A stretch of 39,949 bases of DNA from positions 1 through 39,949 of the forward strand of contig CAKTNS010000027.1 of the NCBI GenBank assembly GCA_934589225.1, read 5' to 3'. The notes under the pieces are model-generated. The model had not been told where the DNA came from. It was given only the letters and a program-made list of their open reading frames with translations, and ran no database searches. Positions 13,518 through 21,781 of this stretch are shown here, piece by piece. Each line of letters opens with the position of its first letter. Position 1 is the stretch's first letter. Both the position numbers and the translations under genes were made by a program. The DNA is from an uncultured Oscillospiraceae bacterium. Lineage in GTDB: Bacteria; Bacillota; Clostridia; Oscillospirales; Oscillospiraceae.

Positions 13518-15602
13518 ATGTTGGAATTGCTGGCCCCTGCGGGGTCGATGGATGCGCTGCGGGCCGCGGTGCAGAACGGTGCCAATGCCGTGTATCTGGG
13601 CGTTGGGACCTTTAACGCCCGGCAAAGCGCAAAGAATTTTACGGTGGATACCCTGGCAGAGGCCCTGCGGTACTGTCATGTCCGGGGGGTTCAGGTCCAC
13701 CTGACCTTGAATACCCTGGTGACGGACCGGGAGCTGCAGCAGGTGCGGGATCTCATCCGCACCGCCGCCCAGGCGGGGGTGGATGCCTTTATCGTCCAGG
13801 ACTGGGGCGTGGTGCAGCTGTGCCGCCAGATCGCCCCCCATGTGCCCATTCACGGCTCCACCCAAATGACCGTCCATTCTCTGGCCGGCGTCCAGATGTG
13901 CGCTGCCATGGGCATGTCCCGGGTGGTGCTGAGCCGGGAGCTCAACCGGCAGGAGATCGCCTACATCTGCGAGAATGCCCCCATTGAAATTGAGATTTTC
14001 GGCCACGGTGCCCTGTGTATGTGCTATTCCGGCCAGTGTTATCTGTCCGCCATGATCGGCTCCCGGTCCGGCAACCGGGGCCGCTGCGCCCAGCCTTGCC
14101 GCCAGAGCTACGGCTATTCCCGTTGGGAAAACAAGTACCCCCTGAGTCTCAAGGACAACTGCCTGGTAAAGTACGTGGACCAGATCAAAAAGATGGGGGT
14201 GGCCTCCTTAAAGCTGGAGGGCCGGATGAAAAGGCCGGAGTATGTGGCCGCCGTCACCAGCGTCTACCGCCAGGCCATTGATGGGGCCCCGGTGACCCAG
14301 GAGATGATGGATACCCTTTTGGCGGCCTTCAACCGCCAGGGCTTTACCGCCGGGTACTACACCGGCAAGGTGGACCGTAAAATGTTCGGTGTTCATGAGG
14401 ACGTGCCGGAGGATGCGAAGTTTTTGCAGGCCTGCCGCCAGAGCTATGAAAGCGGCGAGGCTCCCCTGGTGGATGTAAAATTCCGGGCGGTGGTCACGGT
14501 GGACGGCAGCAGTCTTACCGCCACGGACCAGGAGGGCCACATGTGCATGGCCCAGGGACCGGTGCCGGAGCGGGCGGTGAACGTGCCCCTGACGGGGAAA
14601 GCCCTGGCAGAGCGCATCGGCAAAACCGGTGGCACCCCCTTCCGCTGCGTGGAGGTCCGGACCCAGGTAGACCCGGGGCTTATGCTCCCCGCCGCGGCCA
14701 TCAATGCCATGCGCCGGGACGTGCTCAACCAGATGACCGCCCTCCGGGCCAGACGTTCGGACCATCCCGTGCGCCGGGCGAAAGAGGTCCCTTATATCAA
14801 AGGCCCCACGGACCAGCCCGGGCTCACGGTCCAGGTGTCCAGCCTGGAGCAGCTGACCCCCAGGCTTCTGGAGTCCGAGGTCAGTATGCTCTATGTACCC
14901 CTGCACCTGCTGGCAGCGGATACAAAACTCTGCCAGCTGCTGGCCGCCCGGGGCCGGGTGGCGGCGGTGCTCCCCAGAGTGGTCCACGACGACGAACTGC
15001 CCCGGCTCCGCAACCGCATGAGCCAGGTTCGGGCCCTGGGCATCCGGGACTGCCTGGTGGGCAATATGGGCCTGCTGATCCCCGCCATGGAGGCCGGATT
15101 CCGGCTGCGTGGGGACTTTGGCCTGAATATTTTCAATTCCGTCTCCGCAAACGTGGCCCGGGAGCTGAAGCTGTCTTCGGCCACCCTGAGCTTTGAAATG
15201 ACCCTGCCCCAGGTCCGGGACATCAGCAAGGCGGTGAACATGGAGCTCATCGCCTACGGCCGTCTGCCTCTGATGATCACGGAACAGTGCCTCATTAAAA
15301 ACAAGACCGGAGAGTGCGCCTGCCAAAGCGGCGTGCCCGTAAAGCTGACGGACAAAACCGGCGCGGATTTCCCGGTGATGAAGGAAGCGGACACCTGCCG
15401 GTCGGTGCTCCTCAACGGCAAAAAGCTCTACTGGCTGGACCGCCAGAACGACCTGGCCAAGCTGGGCCTGTGGGCCATCCGGCTGAATTTCACCACGGAA
15501 AACGCCCGGGAAGTGGACCGGGTCCTGGAAGAATACTTAGTCCCGACCACCTTCGACCCCGGCGCCTGCACCAGAGGGCTGTACCTGCGGGGCGTGGAGT
15601 AA
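13518..15602 (+). CDS. U32 family peptidase-like protein, long form
   Basis: A 694-residue protein. The N terminus LELLAPAGSMDALRAAVQNGANAVYLGV and the cysteine cluster C167-x-C-x4-C ... C-x3-C (in CMCYSGQC and GRCAQPCR) mark the U32 family. Members were first called collagenase-like peptidases, but several (TrhP, RlhA, UbiU/V) are Fe-S or prephenate-linked RNA or quinone hydroxylases. The length of about 700 matches the Firmicute subgroup with an extra C-terminal region, which here ends in a segment resembling a second TIM-barrel part with CLIKNKTGEC. An ATG at 13503 is in frame, but ATG at 13518 has GGAGAGG six bases upstream, so it is chosen. RNA hydroxylation is the more likely role than proteolysis, though the subgroup is not settled. 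Confidence 0.85.
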   Translation: MLELLAPAGSMDALRAAVQNGANAVYLGVGTFNARQSAKNFTVDTLAEALRYCHVRGVQVHLTLNTLVTDRELQQVRDLIRTAAQAGVDAFIVQDWGVVQLCRQIAPHVPIHGSTQMTVHSLAGVQMCAAMGMSRVVLSRELNRQEIAYICENAPIEIEIFGHGALCMCYSGQCYLSAMIGSRSGNRGRCAQPCRQSYGYSRWENKYPLSLKDNCLVKYVDQIKKMGVASLKLEGRMKRPEYVAAVTSVYRQAIDGAPVTQEMMDTLLAAFNRQGFTAGYYTGKVDRKMFGVHEDVPEDAKFLQACRQSYESGEAPLVDVKFRAVVTVDGSSLTATDQEGHMCMAQGPVPERAVNVPLTGKALAERIGKTGGTPFRCVEVRTQVDPGLMLPAAAINAMRRDVLNQMTALRARRSDHPVRRAKEVPYIKGPTDQPGLTVQVSSLEQLTPRLLESEVSMLYVPLHLLAADTKLCQLLAARGRVAAVLPRVVHDDELPRLRNRMSQVRALGIRDCLVGNMGLLIPAMEAGFRLRGDFGLNIFNSVSANVARELKLSSATLSFEMTLPQVRDISKAVNMELIAYGRLPLMITEQCLIKNKTGECACQSGVPVKLTDKTGADFPVMKEADTCRSVLLNGKKLYWLDRQNDLAKLGLWAIRLNFTTENAREVDRVLEEYLVPTTFDPGACTRGLYLRGVE

Positions 15603-15699
15603 GGGCATCGGAACGGGTCATATTCCTTACGGAGCCAGCCCCTCGCCGGGGCTGGATGGCGATGATTCATCGCCGCTACATTGTTCCGTGTATCGGATG

Positions 15700-15760
15700 A
15701 TACCATTCACCCCAACAGGTTATAATTGCCACGTGGCGGGCGGCAGATTGCCGCCCCTAC
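15700..15760 (-). repeat. Type A palindromic repeat unit
   Basis: Reverse-orientation copy of the roughly 60-bp unit: GTAGGGGCGGC, a few loop bases, GCCGCCCGCCACGT, then a tail ending GGTTGAATGGTA. The GGGCGGCA/TGCCGCCC arms form a strong hairpin. Confidence 0.75.
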
Positions 15761-15845
15761 AATACATTTGTTTCGTATTACCGTTTATTTGACGTGTCTA
15801 TCATCGTTTTACGTTTCGGAAAATGTGAAAACGCAGTGCATTGAC

Positions 15846-15908
15846 GTAGGGGCGGCAACCTGCCGCCCGCCACGTTGGATGTATAACCTGTGCGGTTGAA
15901 TGGTACTA
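15846..15908 (+). repeat. Type A palindromic repeat unit
   Basis: Forward copy with GGGCGGCA and TGCCGCCC arms, CGCCACGTTG, and the tail CCTGTGCGGTTGAATGGTA. It faces the copy at 15700-15760. Confidence 0.75.
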
Positions 15909-16026
15909 CCCAAAACATGGTATCCCCACTGTAGCGGCGGCAACCTGCCGCCATTGGCCGTAAGGCCGTTCATTGGACGTTCGTATTCGTAACATTCAAC
16001 GGAGCCAGCCCCTCGCCGGGGCTGAG

Positions 16027-16119
16027 TGGTGGTGCTCCGCGCAGCGAATCAAAATCAAATGATTGCCGGGGGCAATCACACATTGATTTCATCGATGATT
16101 CATCGCCGCTACATTGGGT
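16027..16119 (+). repeat. 93-bp module, left copy
   Basis: Runs from TGGTGGTGCTCCGCGCAGCG to CGCCGCTACATTGGGT and includes the hairpin GATTGCC-GGG-GGCAATC and the palindrome around ATCGATGATTCATCG. A second copy with five differences, in opposite orientation, lies at 20808-20900. Confidence 0.8.
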
Positions 16120-16255
16120 TTGCTGTTAAACGCAACGGGCGTGGTGGCATTTTAGGCGCAGAATTCAAGAAATCTTCAAGAAGCGTTCGCAATTGGGCTG
16201 TAAAATAGGCCTTGAAATGAAAGCGCTGTCTTGGAACTGAAAGGAAAAAACAACT

Positions 16256-16828
16256 ATGCGGTTGATTTTGGCATCCGCTTCCCCCAGGCGGCGGGAGCTG
16301 ATGGGGGCCTTTGGGCACCCCTTTGAGGTGTTCAGCGCGGATATTGATGAAACCATGGACCCTTCCCGGCCTCCTTTTGAGGAGGTGGCCCGGGTCAGCA
16401 GGCTGAAGGCCTTGGCCATCCCCCGGGAAGAGGGGGATGTGGTGGTGGCGGCGGATACCATTGTGGTCTGCGAGGGCCAAGTATTGGGAAAGCCCAAGAC
16501 CGCAGAGCGGGCAGAGGAAATGCTCTCTATGCTCTCGGGCCGGGACCACCAGGTCATGACCGGCTGCACCGTCCTCCGGGGAGAACGGTCGGAGACCTTT
16601 ACGGAGGTCACCACCCTGCACTTCAGGCCCATGACCCCCGGAGAGATTCGCCGCTACGCCGAAAGCGGGGAGCCCCTGGATAAGGCCGGGGCCTACGGCA
16701 TCCAGGGCGGCGGCGCGCTGTTCTGCACCAGCATGGAAGGGGACTACTACAATGTGGTGGGTCTGCCCCTGTGCCATCTGGGGCAGGTTTTGAAAAAATT
16801 GGTCCCGGAATGGGATATGGAGGCGTGA
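16256..16828 (+). CDS. maf: Maf-type nucleotide pyrophosphatase
   Basis: A 190-residue protein of the Maf/YhdE family, which hydrolyses dTTP, UTP and modified nucleotides to monophosphates and is linked to septum control in Bacillus. Motifs are complete: LASASPRRRELM at residues 5-16, an acidic AADTIV near 66-70, GKPKT near 79, and DKAGAYGIQGGG near residue 143. The start has AAAGGA ten bases upstream. It is the first gene of maf-mreC-mreD-PBP2; its stop is followed immediately by the mreC ATG, and maf next to mre genes is a common Firmicute arrangement. Confidence 0.93.
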   Translation: MRLILASASPRRRELMGAFGHPFEVFSADIDETMDPSRPPFEEVARVSRLKALAIPREEGDVVVAADTIVVCEGQVLGKPKTAERAEEMLSMLSGRDHQVMTGCTVLRGERSETFTEVTTLHFRPMTPGEIRRYAESGEPLDKAGAYGIQGGGALFCTSMEGDYYNVVGLPLCHLGQVLKKLVPEWDMEA

Positions 16829-17749
16829 ATGAAACAGTTATTCAATACCAAGCTTCGCATCATTCTGGTTCTGGCGGTGCTCATCACCGCGGGCCTGTCC
16901 GTGCTGTCGGGGCTGACCAATCAGAGTTTGCCGGATATGCTGATCCAGGGTGCCCTGACCCCCTTCCGCAGCGCGGCCACCAGCTTCACCAACACCGTGG
17001 AGCGGTACTACAGCTATATGTTTAAGTACGAGGCCCTGAAAGCCGAAAACGAAAAGCTGAAAGCGGACCTGGCCCAGATGGAGGATACGGCCCGTCAGGC
17101 CGATGCCACCACCCGTGAAAACGAGCGTCTGCGGAAAATGAACAACCTGCTCACCAGCCACGACAGCTACAAGACGGTGGATGCCTACATCATCGGCTGG
17201 AGCTCCACGGACTTTACAAACGTTCTGACCATCAACCGGGGCACCAACGCGGGCATTGAAACCAACATGTGCGCCATTACGGAAAACGGCGAAGTGGTGG
17301 GCCTGGTGACCCAGGTGGGCCCCAACTACGCCCAGGTCAAAACGGTGCTGGACTCCACCCTGGAAATCAGCTCCACCATATCGGACTCCGGCTACAACGG
17401 CATGGTCTCCGGCGGCTACCTCAACGGCAACGAAAAGCTGCTGCGGATGAACTATCTGCCCTCCGCCGCCATTATCCGAAACAACCAGCAGGTGGTGACC
17501 TCCGGTTCCACGGTGTATCCCAGAGGGCTCATCGTGGGCTCCATTGTGGATGCCGGTTTTGAAACCACCGGCGTGGCGAAATTTGCCCTGCTGCAATCCG
17601 CCGCGGACATCGACGCTTTGGAGCAGGTCTTCATCATCACCCAGTACACCACGGACGCGGACACTTCCGCCGCCTCTTCCACCACCACGGAAACCACTGC
17701 CGACGGCACCGGGGAGACCGCGGCCACGGAAGAGACCCTTCTCCCCTGA
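16829..17749 (+). CDS. mreC: Rod shape-determining protein MreC
   Basis: A 306-residue bitopic membrane protein of the elongasome that links MreB and MreD to the wall synthases RodA and PBP2 and activates PBP2. Membrane segment at about 9-28, coiled coil at about 66-108 (EALKAENEKLKADLAQME), then the double beta-barrel domain (about 115-275) with the typical VLTINRGTNAGIETNMCAI and VVTSGSTVYPRGLIVG stretches. The last 30 residues are Thr/Ala/Glu-rich. Its ATG directly abuts the maf stop, with GGAGG inside maf five bases upstream; its stop overlaps nothing but lies 11 bases before the chosen mreD start. Confidence 0.93.
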   Translation: MKQLFNTKLRIILVLAVLITAGLSVLSGLTNQSLPDMLIQGALTPFRSAATSFTNTVERYYSYMFKYEALKAENEKLKADLAQMEDTARQADATTRENERLRKMNNLLTSHDSYKTVDAYIIGWSSTDFTNVLTINRGTNAGIETNMCAITENGEVVGLVTQVGPNYAQVKTVLDSTLEISSTISDSGYNGMVSGGYLNGNEKLLRMNYLPSAAIIRNNQQVVTSGSTVYPRGLIVGSIVDAGFETTGVAKFALLQSAADIDALEQVFIITQYTTDADTSAASSTTTETTADGTGETAATEETLLP

Positions 17750-17760
17750 TGAGGTCACCT

Positions 17761-18456
17761 ATGGCAGAACAACAACGTAAACGGCGGCCCCAGCAGCCGC
17801 CTCAAAGACGCCGCCGCCGGAAGCGGAAAAAGGGCAATGCCTTTGCCCGGTGGCTGGTAGATACGGTGGATAAAATCCAGGCCTCCAAGGCGGAGTTCCA
17901 GCCGGACCGGCAGGGCTCCTCCCTGGCAAAGACCCTGCATTTTACCAAGCAGCAGCGGATGAATCTGCTGCGAGGGGGGCTCCTGGTCTTCACCTGCGTC
18001 ATGGCCCTGGTGGTTCAGGACTGCATTATGAGCCGCATCCATATCTTTGGTGCCACCACCGATTTGGGCGTGGCGGCGGTATTGCTGGTGGCCTTGCTGG
18101 AAGGCACGGAGACCGGCAGCATCTTCGCCCTGGCAGCCGGCATTGTCTATTACTTTTCCGGCTCCGCCCCCGGGGCCTACTGCGTAGGGCTCATGACCGT
18201 TCCGGCGCTGCTGTGCGGCCTGTTCCGTCAGAAATTCTGGCGGCGCAGCACCGGTTCCATGATTTTGTGCAGTGCCATCGCCATGCTCATCTATGAGCTG
18301 GGGCTCTACGGCACCGCCATTTTCCTGGGCCTGACCCACTGGAGCCGTATTTCTTATTTCCTGCTGACAGCGCTGTACTCCATTTTGGCGATGATCCCGC
18401 TGTATCAGCTCATCTACCGCATTGGATCGATTGGAGGTCATGTATGGAACGAGTAA
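17761..18456 (+). CDS. mreD: Rod shape-determining protein MreD with basic N-terminal extension
   Basis: A 231-residue protein. The C-terminal 165 residues hold about five membrane segments as in MreD (family about 160-170 residues). The first roughly 65 residues are an added cytoplasmic tail, starting with a Lys/Arg/Gln/Pro-rich stretch, that is not part of the usual family; it could bind lipid head groups or another elongasome protein. An ATG at 17749 overlaps the mreC stop, but ATG at 17761 follows GAGGT and is preferred. It overlaps the PBP2 gene by 13 bases. mreB is not in this operon and must lie elsewhere. Confidence 0.85.
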   Translation: MAEQQRKRRPQQPPQRRRRRKRKKGNAFARWLVDTVDKIQASKAEFQPDRQGSSLAKTLHFTKQQRMNLLRGGLLVFTCVMALVVQDCIMSRIHIFGATTDLGVAAVLLVALLEGTETGSIFALAAGIVYYFSGSAPGAYCVGLMTVPALLCGLFRQKFWRRSTGSMILCSAIAMLIYELGLYGTAIFLGLTHWSRISYFLLTALYSILAMIPLYQLIYRIGSIGGHVWNE

Positions 18457-20582
18457 CCAAACTGAGAGCCGGTATTTTCCTGGGGCTCTTTACCCTCATC
18501 ATGGTGCTGTACGCCATGCGGCTGTTTAAGCTGCAAATCATCGATACCGACGGCAACACCGACAACACCACCCTGTACTCCACCGTCACCACCGTCCGAG
18601 CCGCCCGGGGCGACATCCTGGACCGTAACGGCAAGGTTTTGGTTGGCAACCGTGCCAGTTATGATTTGGTGTTCAACCACTTCGTTATCAAGTCCGCGGA
18701 CAACCGTAACGAATACCTGTATACCCTGCTTAAAAAGTGCGAGGAGCTGGGGGTATCCCACCAGGACCACCTGCCCATTACGGCCAGCCGTCCCTTTGAG
18801 TATACCTTGAGCCAGTATTCTACCGCCTGGCAGGGGTATTTCCAGAACTACATGGTGGACAGAAGCTGGGACCCGGATATTACCGCCCCCTTGCTGATCC
18901 AGAAAATGCGGGAGATTTACAAAATCCCCGAGACCTGGACGGAGGAGGAGGCCCGGGCGGTCATCGGTCTTCGTTATGAGTTTGACCTGCGAGGCGTGAC
19001 CAACCTGCCCAGCTACGTCTTCATCTCCGACGTCAACAGTGAAAACCTGGCGGCTATCCTGGAGCTGAACACCCCCGGCCTGATGGTGGAATCCTCCACC
19101 GTCCGGGAGTACCACACCCAGTACGCGGCCCACATCCTGGGCTACATGGGCGGCATGGACGACAAGGACTGGGCCAAGTATAAAAAAGAGGGCTACGCCA
19201 TGGATGCCATGATCGGCCAGTCCGGCTTTGAAGAGGCCTTTGAAGAATACCTCCACGGCATTGACGGCCAGCGTCTGGATAAGGTTACCAAGGAAGGCAC
19301 CATCGTCTCCCAGCAGTATATCACCGGTAAAGAGCCTATTGCCGGCAACAACGTGGAAACCACCATTGACATCAACATCCAGAAAATCGCCGAGGATGCC
19401 CTGGCGGAGCGGATGAAGGAGATCACCGACCCCCAGCTCAATACGGAAGTGGGCGAGCACACGGGCCTGGATGCCCAGGGTGCGGCGGTCATCGTCATGA
19501 AGGTGAAGACCGGTGAAATCCTGGCCTGCGCCAGCTACCCCACCTTCAATCTGGCCACCATGAACGAGGACTGGGAGGAGATCACCAAGGACGACCTGAA
19601 TCCCTTCTTCAACCGGGCCTTCGGCGCCACCTATGCCCCGGGCTCCACCTACAAAATGTGTACCCTGGTGGCGGCCATGGAGAACACGGACAGTTCCGGC
19701 ACCCCCATTTACCAGGCCGGAGAGATCATCAAGGATACGGGCTACTTTAACCATGATGACTTCGCCGGATTCCACCCCACCTGTCTGTACTATTCCAGCA
19801 CCAAGGGCATGGCCACCCACGGCGACCTGATCGCCCAGGATGCGCTGAAGGTGTCCTGCAACCTGTTCTTCTACGAACTGGGCTACAAGATGACCATCGA
19901 AATGATGGATGACACCGCCAAGGCCATGGGCCTGGGAGAGCCCACCGGCATTGAGCTGGTTGAAAAAGTGGGCTGGCGTGCCAACCGGGAAAGTAAGAAA
20001 AAGTCCTACACCGGCGTTGACGCAGCCTGGAACGGCGGTGACCGAGTGCTTTGCGCCATCGGCCAGTCCGAGAACCGTTTTACCCCCTTGCAGCTGGCGG
20101 TCTATGTTTCCACCCTGGCAAACCAGGGCACCCGGTATAAAGCCACCTTCTTAAACCGGGTCACGTCCTCTGACTACCGGACCTTGGTCTATTCCAACAG
20201 CCCGGAGATCGTCAGCGAAATGAAGATTTCCGACACCACCTACGCAACTTATGTAGACGGCATGCGCCGGGTCGTCACCATGCCCGGCGGCACCGCCACC
20301 AAGTGGTTCGGTGGCGTGAAGGACGAGGACAACACCCAGTGGCCCTCCAAGATCACTGTCTGCGCCAAAACCGGTACCGCCCAGCACTCCTCCGGCGGCT
20401 CTGACCACGGCGCCTTCGTGTGCTTCGCCCCCATGGAAAACCCGGAGATCGCCATCGCCGTCTTCGGCGAAAAAGTCGCCCACGGCTCCTCCATGGCCGC
20501 CGTAGCGGAACCCATCCTGAAGGCCTACTTCGAAGCCGTAGACGCCAGCGAGGTCTACACCTACGAAAACCGCCTGAGCTAA
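18444..20582 (+). CDS. mrdA: Penicillin-binding protein 2, class B transpeptidase
   Basis: A 712-residue class B PBP that cross-links peptidoglycan during side-wall growth with RodA and MreCD. N-terminal anchor at residues 8-27, then the pedestal/dimerisation domain starting with the conserved ARGDILDRNGKVL, and the transpeptidase domain with S401-x-x-K404 (GSTYK), S471-C-N473 and K642-T-G644. All three active-site motifs are intact. ATG at 18444 has GGAGG six bases upstream and overlaps mreD by 13 bases. Last gene of the operon; a strong terminator follows. The alternative role of sporulation PBP (SpoVD-like) is less likely given mreC and mreD next to it and no PASTA domain. Confidence 0.92.
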   Translation: MERVTKLRAGIFLGLFTLIMVLYAMRLFKLQIIDTDGNTDNTTLYSTVTTVRAARGDILDRNGKVLVGNRASYDLVFNHFVIKSADNRNEYLYTLLKKCEELGVSHQDHLPITASRPFEYTLSQYSTAWQGYFQNYMVDRSWDPDITAPLLIQKMREIYKIPETWTEEEARAVIGLRYEFDLRGVTNLPSYVFISDVNSENLAAILELNTPGLMVESSTVREYHTQYAAHILGYMGGMDDKDWAKYKKEGYAMDAMIGQSGFEEAFEEYLHGIDGQRLDKVTKEGTIVSQQYITGKEPIAGNNVETTIDINIQKIAEDALAERMKEITDPQLNTEVGEHTGLDAQGAAVIVMKVKTGEILACASYPTFNLATMNEDWEEITKDDLNPFFNRAFGATYAPGSTYKMCTLVAAMENTDSSGTPIYQAGEIIKDTGYFNHDDFAGFHPTCLYYSSTKGMATHGDLIAQDALKVSCNLFFYELGYKMTIEMMDDTAKAMGLGEPTGIELVEKVGWRANRESKKKSYTGVDAAWNGGDRVLCAIGQSENRFTPLQLAVYVSTLANQGTRYKATFLNRVTSSDYRTLVYSNSPEIVSEMKISDTTYATYVDGMRRVVTMPGGTATKWFGGVKDEDNTQWPSKITVCAKTGTAQHSSGGSDHGAFVCFAPMENPEIAIAVFGEKVAHGSSMAAVAEPILKAYFEAVDASEVYTYENRLS

Positions 20583-20588
20583 GGCTTT

Positions 20589-20619
20589 TGCCCCACCCCC
20601 AAAGGTGGGGCAGTTTTGT
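20589..20619 (+). terminator. Terminator of the mre operon
   Basis: Arms TGCCCCACC and GGTGGGGCA form a hairpin at 20589-20612, followed by GTTTTG. It starts six bases after the PBP2 stop and is followed at once by repeat cluster 2. Confidence 0.85.
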
Positions 20620-20651
20620 ATAGACCCGTTTGGTTGAATGGTATTACGCCC

Positions 20652-20710
20652 GTAGGGGCGGCTATTAGCCGCCCGCCACGTTGCAAATACAACCCGTGCA
20701 GATGAACGAT
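20652..20710 (+). repeat. Type A palindromic repeat unit
   Basis: GTAGGGGCGGCTATTAGCCG followed by CCCGCCACGTTG and an AACCCGTGCAGATGAA tail; the hairpin loop is TATTA rather than the AACC of cluster 1. Confidence 0.75.
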
Positions 20711-20729
20711 CACACCCACCGACGTGCAT

Positions 20730-20792
20730 GTAGGGGCGGCTATTAGCCGCCCGCCACGTTGCATATACAACCTGTGCGGTTGAATGGTATCA
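20730..20792 (+). repeat. Type A palindromic repeat unit
   Basis: Second forward copy, 78 bases after the previous one, with the same TATTA loop and the full CTGTGCGGTTGAATGGTATC tail. Confidence 0.75.
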
Positions 20793-20807
20793 CCCGATAT
20801 ACGGTAC

Positions 20808-20900
20808 ACCCAATGTAGCGGCGATGATTCATCGATGGAATCAAGGTGTGATTGCCCCCGGCAATCAATTGATTTTGATTCGCTGCGCGGAGCGCCACCA
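20808..20900 (-). repeat. 93-bp module, right copy (inverted)
   Basis: Reverse complement of the module at 16027-16119, with five differences by eye over 93 bases. A type A tail (GTGCGGTTGAATGGTATTAC) follows at 20923-20942. Confidence 0.8.
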
Positions 20901-20946
20901 TGCCACGTTTCAGATACAACCCGTGCGGTTGAATGGTATTACGCCT

Positions 20947-21007
20947 GTAGGGGCGGCTATTAGCCGCCCGCTGCGTCCCGAATATAACCCGTGCGGTTGA
21001 ATGATAC
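20947..21007 (+). repeat. Type A palindromic repeat unit, diverged
   Basis: Same hairpin with TATTA loop, but CTGCGTCCCG replaces the usual CCACGTTG part, then AACCCGTGCGGTTGAATGAT. Confidence 0.7.
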
Positions 21008-21020
21008 CTCCCAAAAGCTC

Positions 21021-21404
21021 GGTACAAAAGCTTCCCTCGGGGGAAGCTGGCTCGCCTGGGCGAGCCTGATGAGGGCCGCGGGGTGGCGTGAAACACTCTA
21101 GGAACTGTAGGCGAATCCGTAGAAACATAACCTCTTGCCTCTCCCTATGGGAGAGGTGGCCGAGCGCAGCGAGGACGGAGAGGGTCAACGTTGATGATTT
21201 AGGTGGACGTAATCATTCAAAAAACGACGCAAGGCCCTCTCAGTCTCGGCTGCGCCGAGCCAGCTCTCCCATAGGGAGAGCCAAGGGTGCTTTTTCGATT
21301 TGTTTCTACCTCTGCGCCCATTGTTCCTACAATGCAGAACGCCGTACCGCACCTCATCCACCGCCTATGGCGGTCCCCCTTCCCCGAAGGGGAAGGTTAT
21401 GGGC
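21021..21404. repeat. Nested palindromic element, full copy 1 (384 bp)
   Basis: The outer arms pair with each other over about 100 bases: the left arm has AAGCTTCCC-TCG-GGGGAAGC, GATGAGG, GCGT and TAGGAAC in order, and the reverse complement of the right arm has the same series. Each arm carries its own side hairpins. The core at 21134-21287 contains CTCTCCCTATGGGAGAG and CTCTCCCATAGGGAGAG hairpins that also pair with each other. No gene is present. A second full copy of 385 bp lies at 29914-30298. Confidence 0.8.
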
Positions 21405-21405
21405 G

Positions 21406-21469
21406 TAATACCATTCAACCACACAAGTTATATTCGAAACGTGGCGGGCGGCAGATTGCCGCCCCTACA
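21406..21469 (-). repeat. Type A palindromic repeat unit
   Basis: Reverse-orientation copy abutting the nested palindrome: TACCATTCAACC, TATTCGAAACGTGGCGGGCG, then GCAGATTGCCGCCCCTAC. Confidence 0.75.
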
Positions 21470-21781
21470 GACACGCTGGTGGGGCACCGTTCATCCGCAC
21501 AGGTTGTATTCGAAACGTTGCTTGGCGATGAATCATCGCCGCTACATTGCGTGGTTCCATTCAACCGCACAGGTTCTATTCGAAACGTCCCGGGCGTTAT
21601 ACCATTGCGTCCGTCGTTTGTGCGATGTTTCGTCCTGTCCTGCCCCGTGGGAGCGAATCCTGGAAGAAAACTGCGTAAAATATATGTGAAAATTTTACAA
21701 ATGTTTTACATGACCGTTCAAACAGACTTTACATGGCGGTGGTATCCTGTAACCAAACGAGTGTTAAAAGGAGAGATGAAG

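Larger units (their letters stand above)
15603..16255. repeat. Repeat cluster 1 between the U32 gene and maf
   Basis: No gene is credible in this 650-base stretch. It holds two CAGCCCC-TCGCC-GGGGCTG hairpins (15637-15655 and 16006-16024), GCGATGATTCATCGC palindromes near 15659 and 16092, two type A units in opposite directions, a short A-like unit at 15931-15952, and a 93-bp module at its right end. The last 130 bases before maf have unique A/T-richer sequence with TAAAAT near 16201 as a possible -10, but no good -35. Confidence 0.8.
20620..21781. repeat. Repeat cluster 2 between PBP2 and the HAD gene
   Basis: About 1.1 kb without a credible gene. It consists of three forward type A units, the reversed 93-bp module, the 384-bp nested palindrome, one reverse type A unit, and partial tails with GCGATGAATCATCGC near 21524. 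Open frames across it are explained by the repeats. The last 120 bases (21660-21781) are A/T-rich and must contain the HAD promoter; two TTTTACA direct repeats are seen near 21693 and 21704 but no clear -10/-35 pair. Confidence 0.8.

Noticed and set aside
15603..16255. CRISPR array
   Set aside because: Repeats are palindromic, of both orientations and irregular spacing, without uniform spacers or cas genes.
20910..21400. Open frames over the repeat clusters reading like LSLWERWPSAARTERVN or TLSVLAALGHLSHRERQ
   Set aside because: They translate the palindromic repeats, recur in each copy and on both strands, and lack ribosome binding sites. They are repeat shadows, not proteins.
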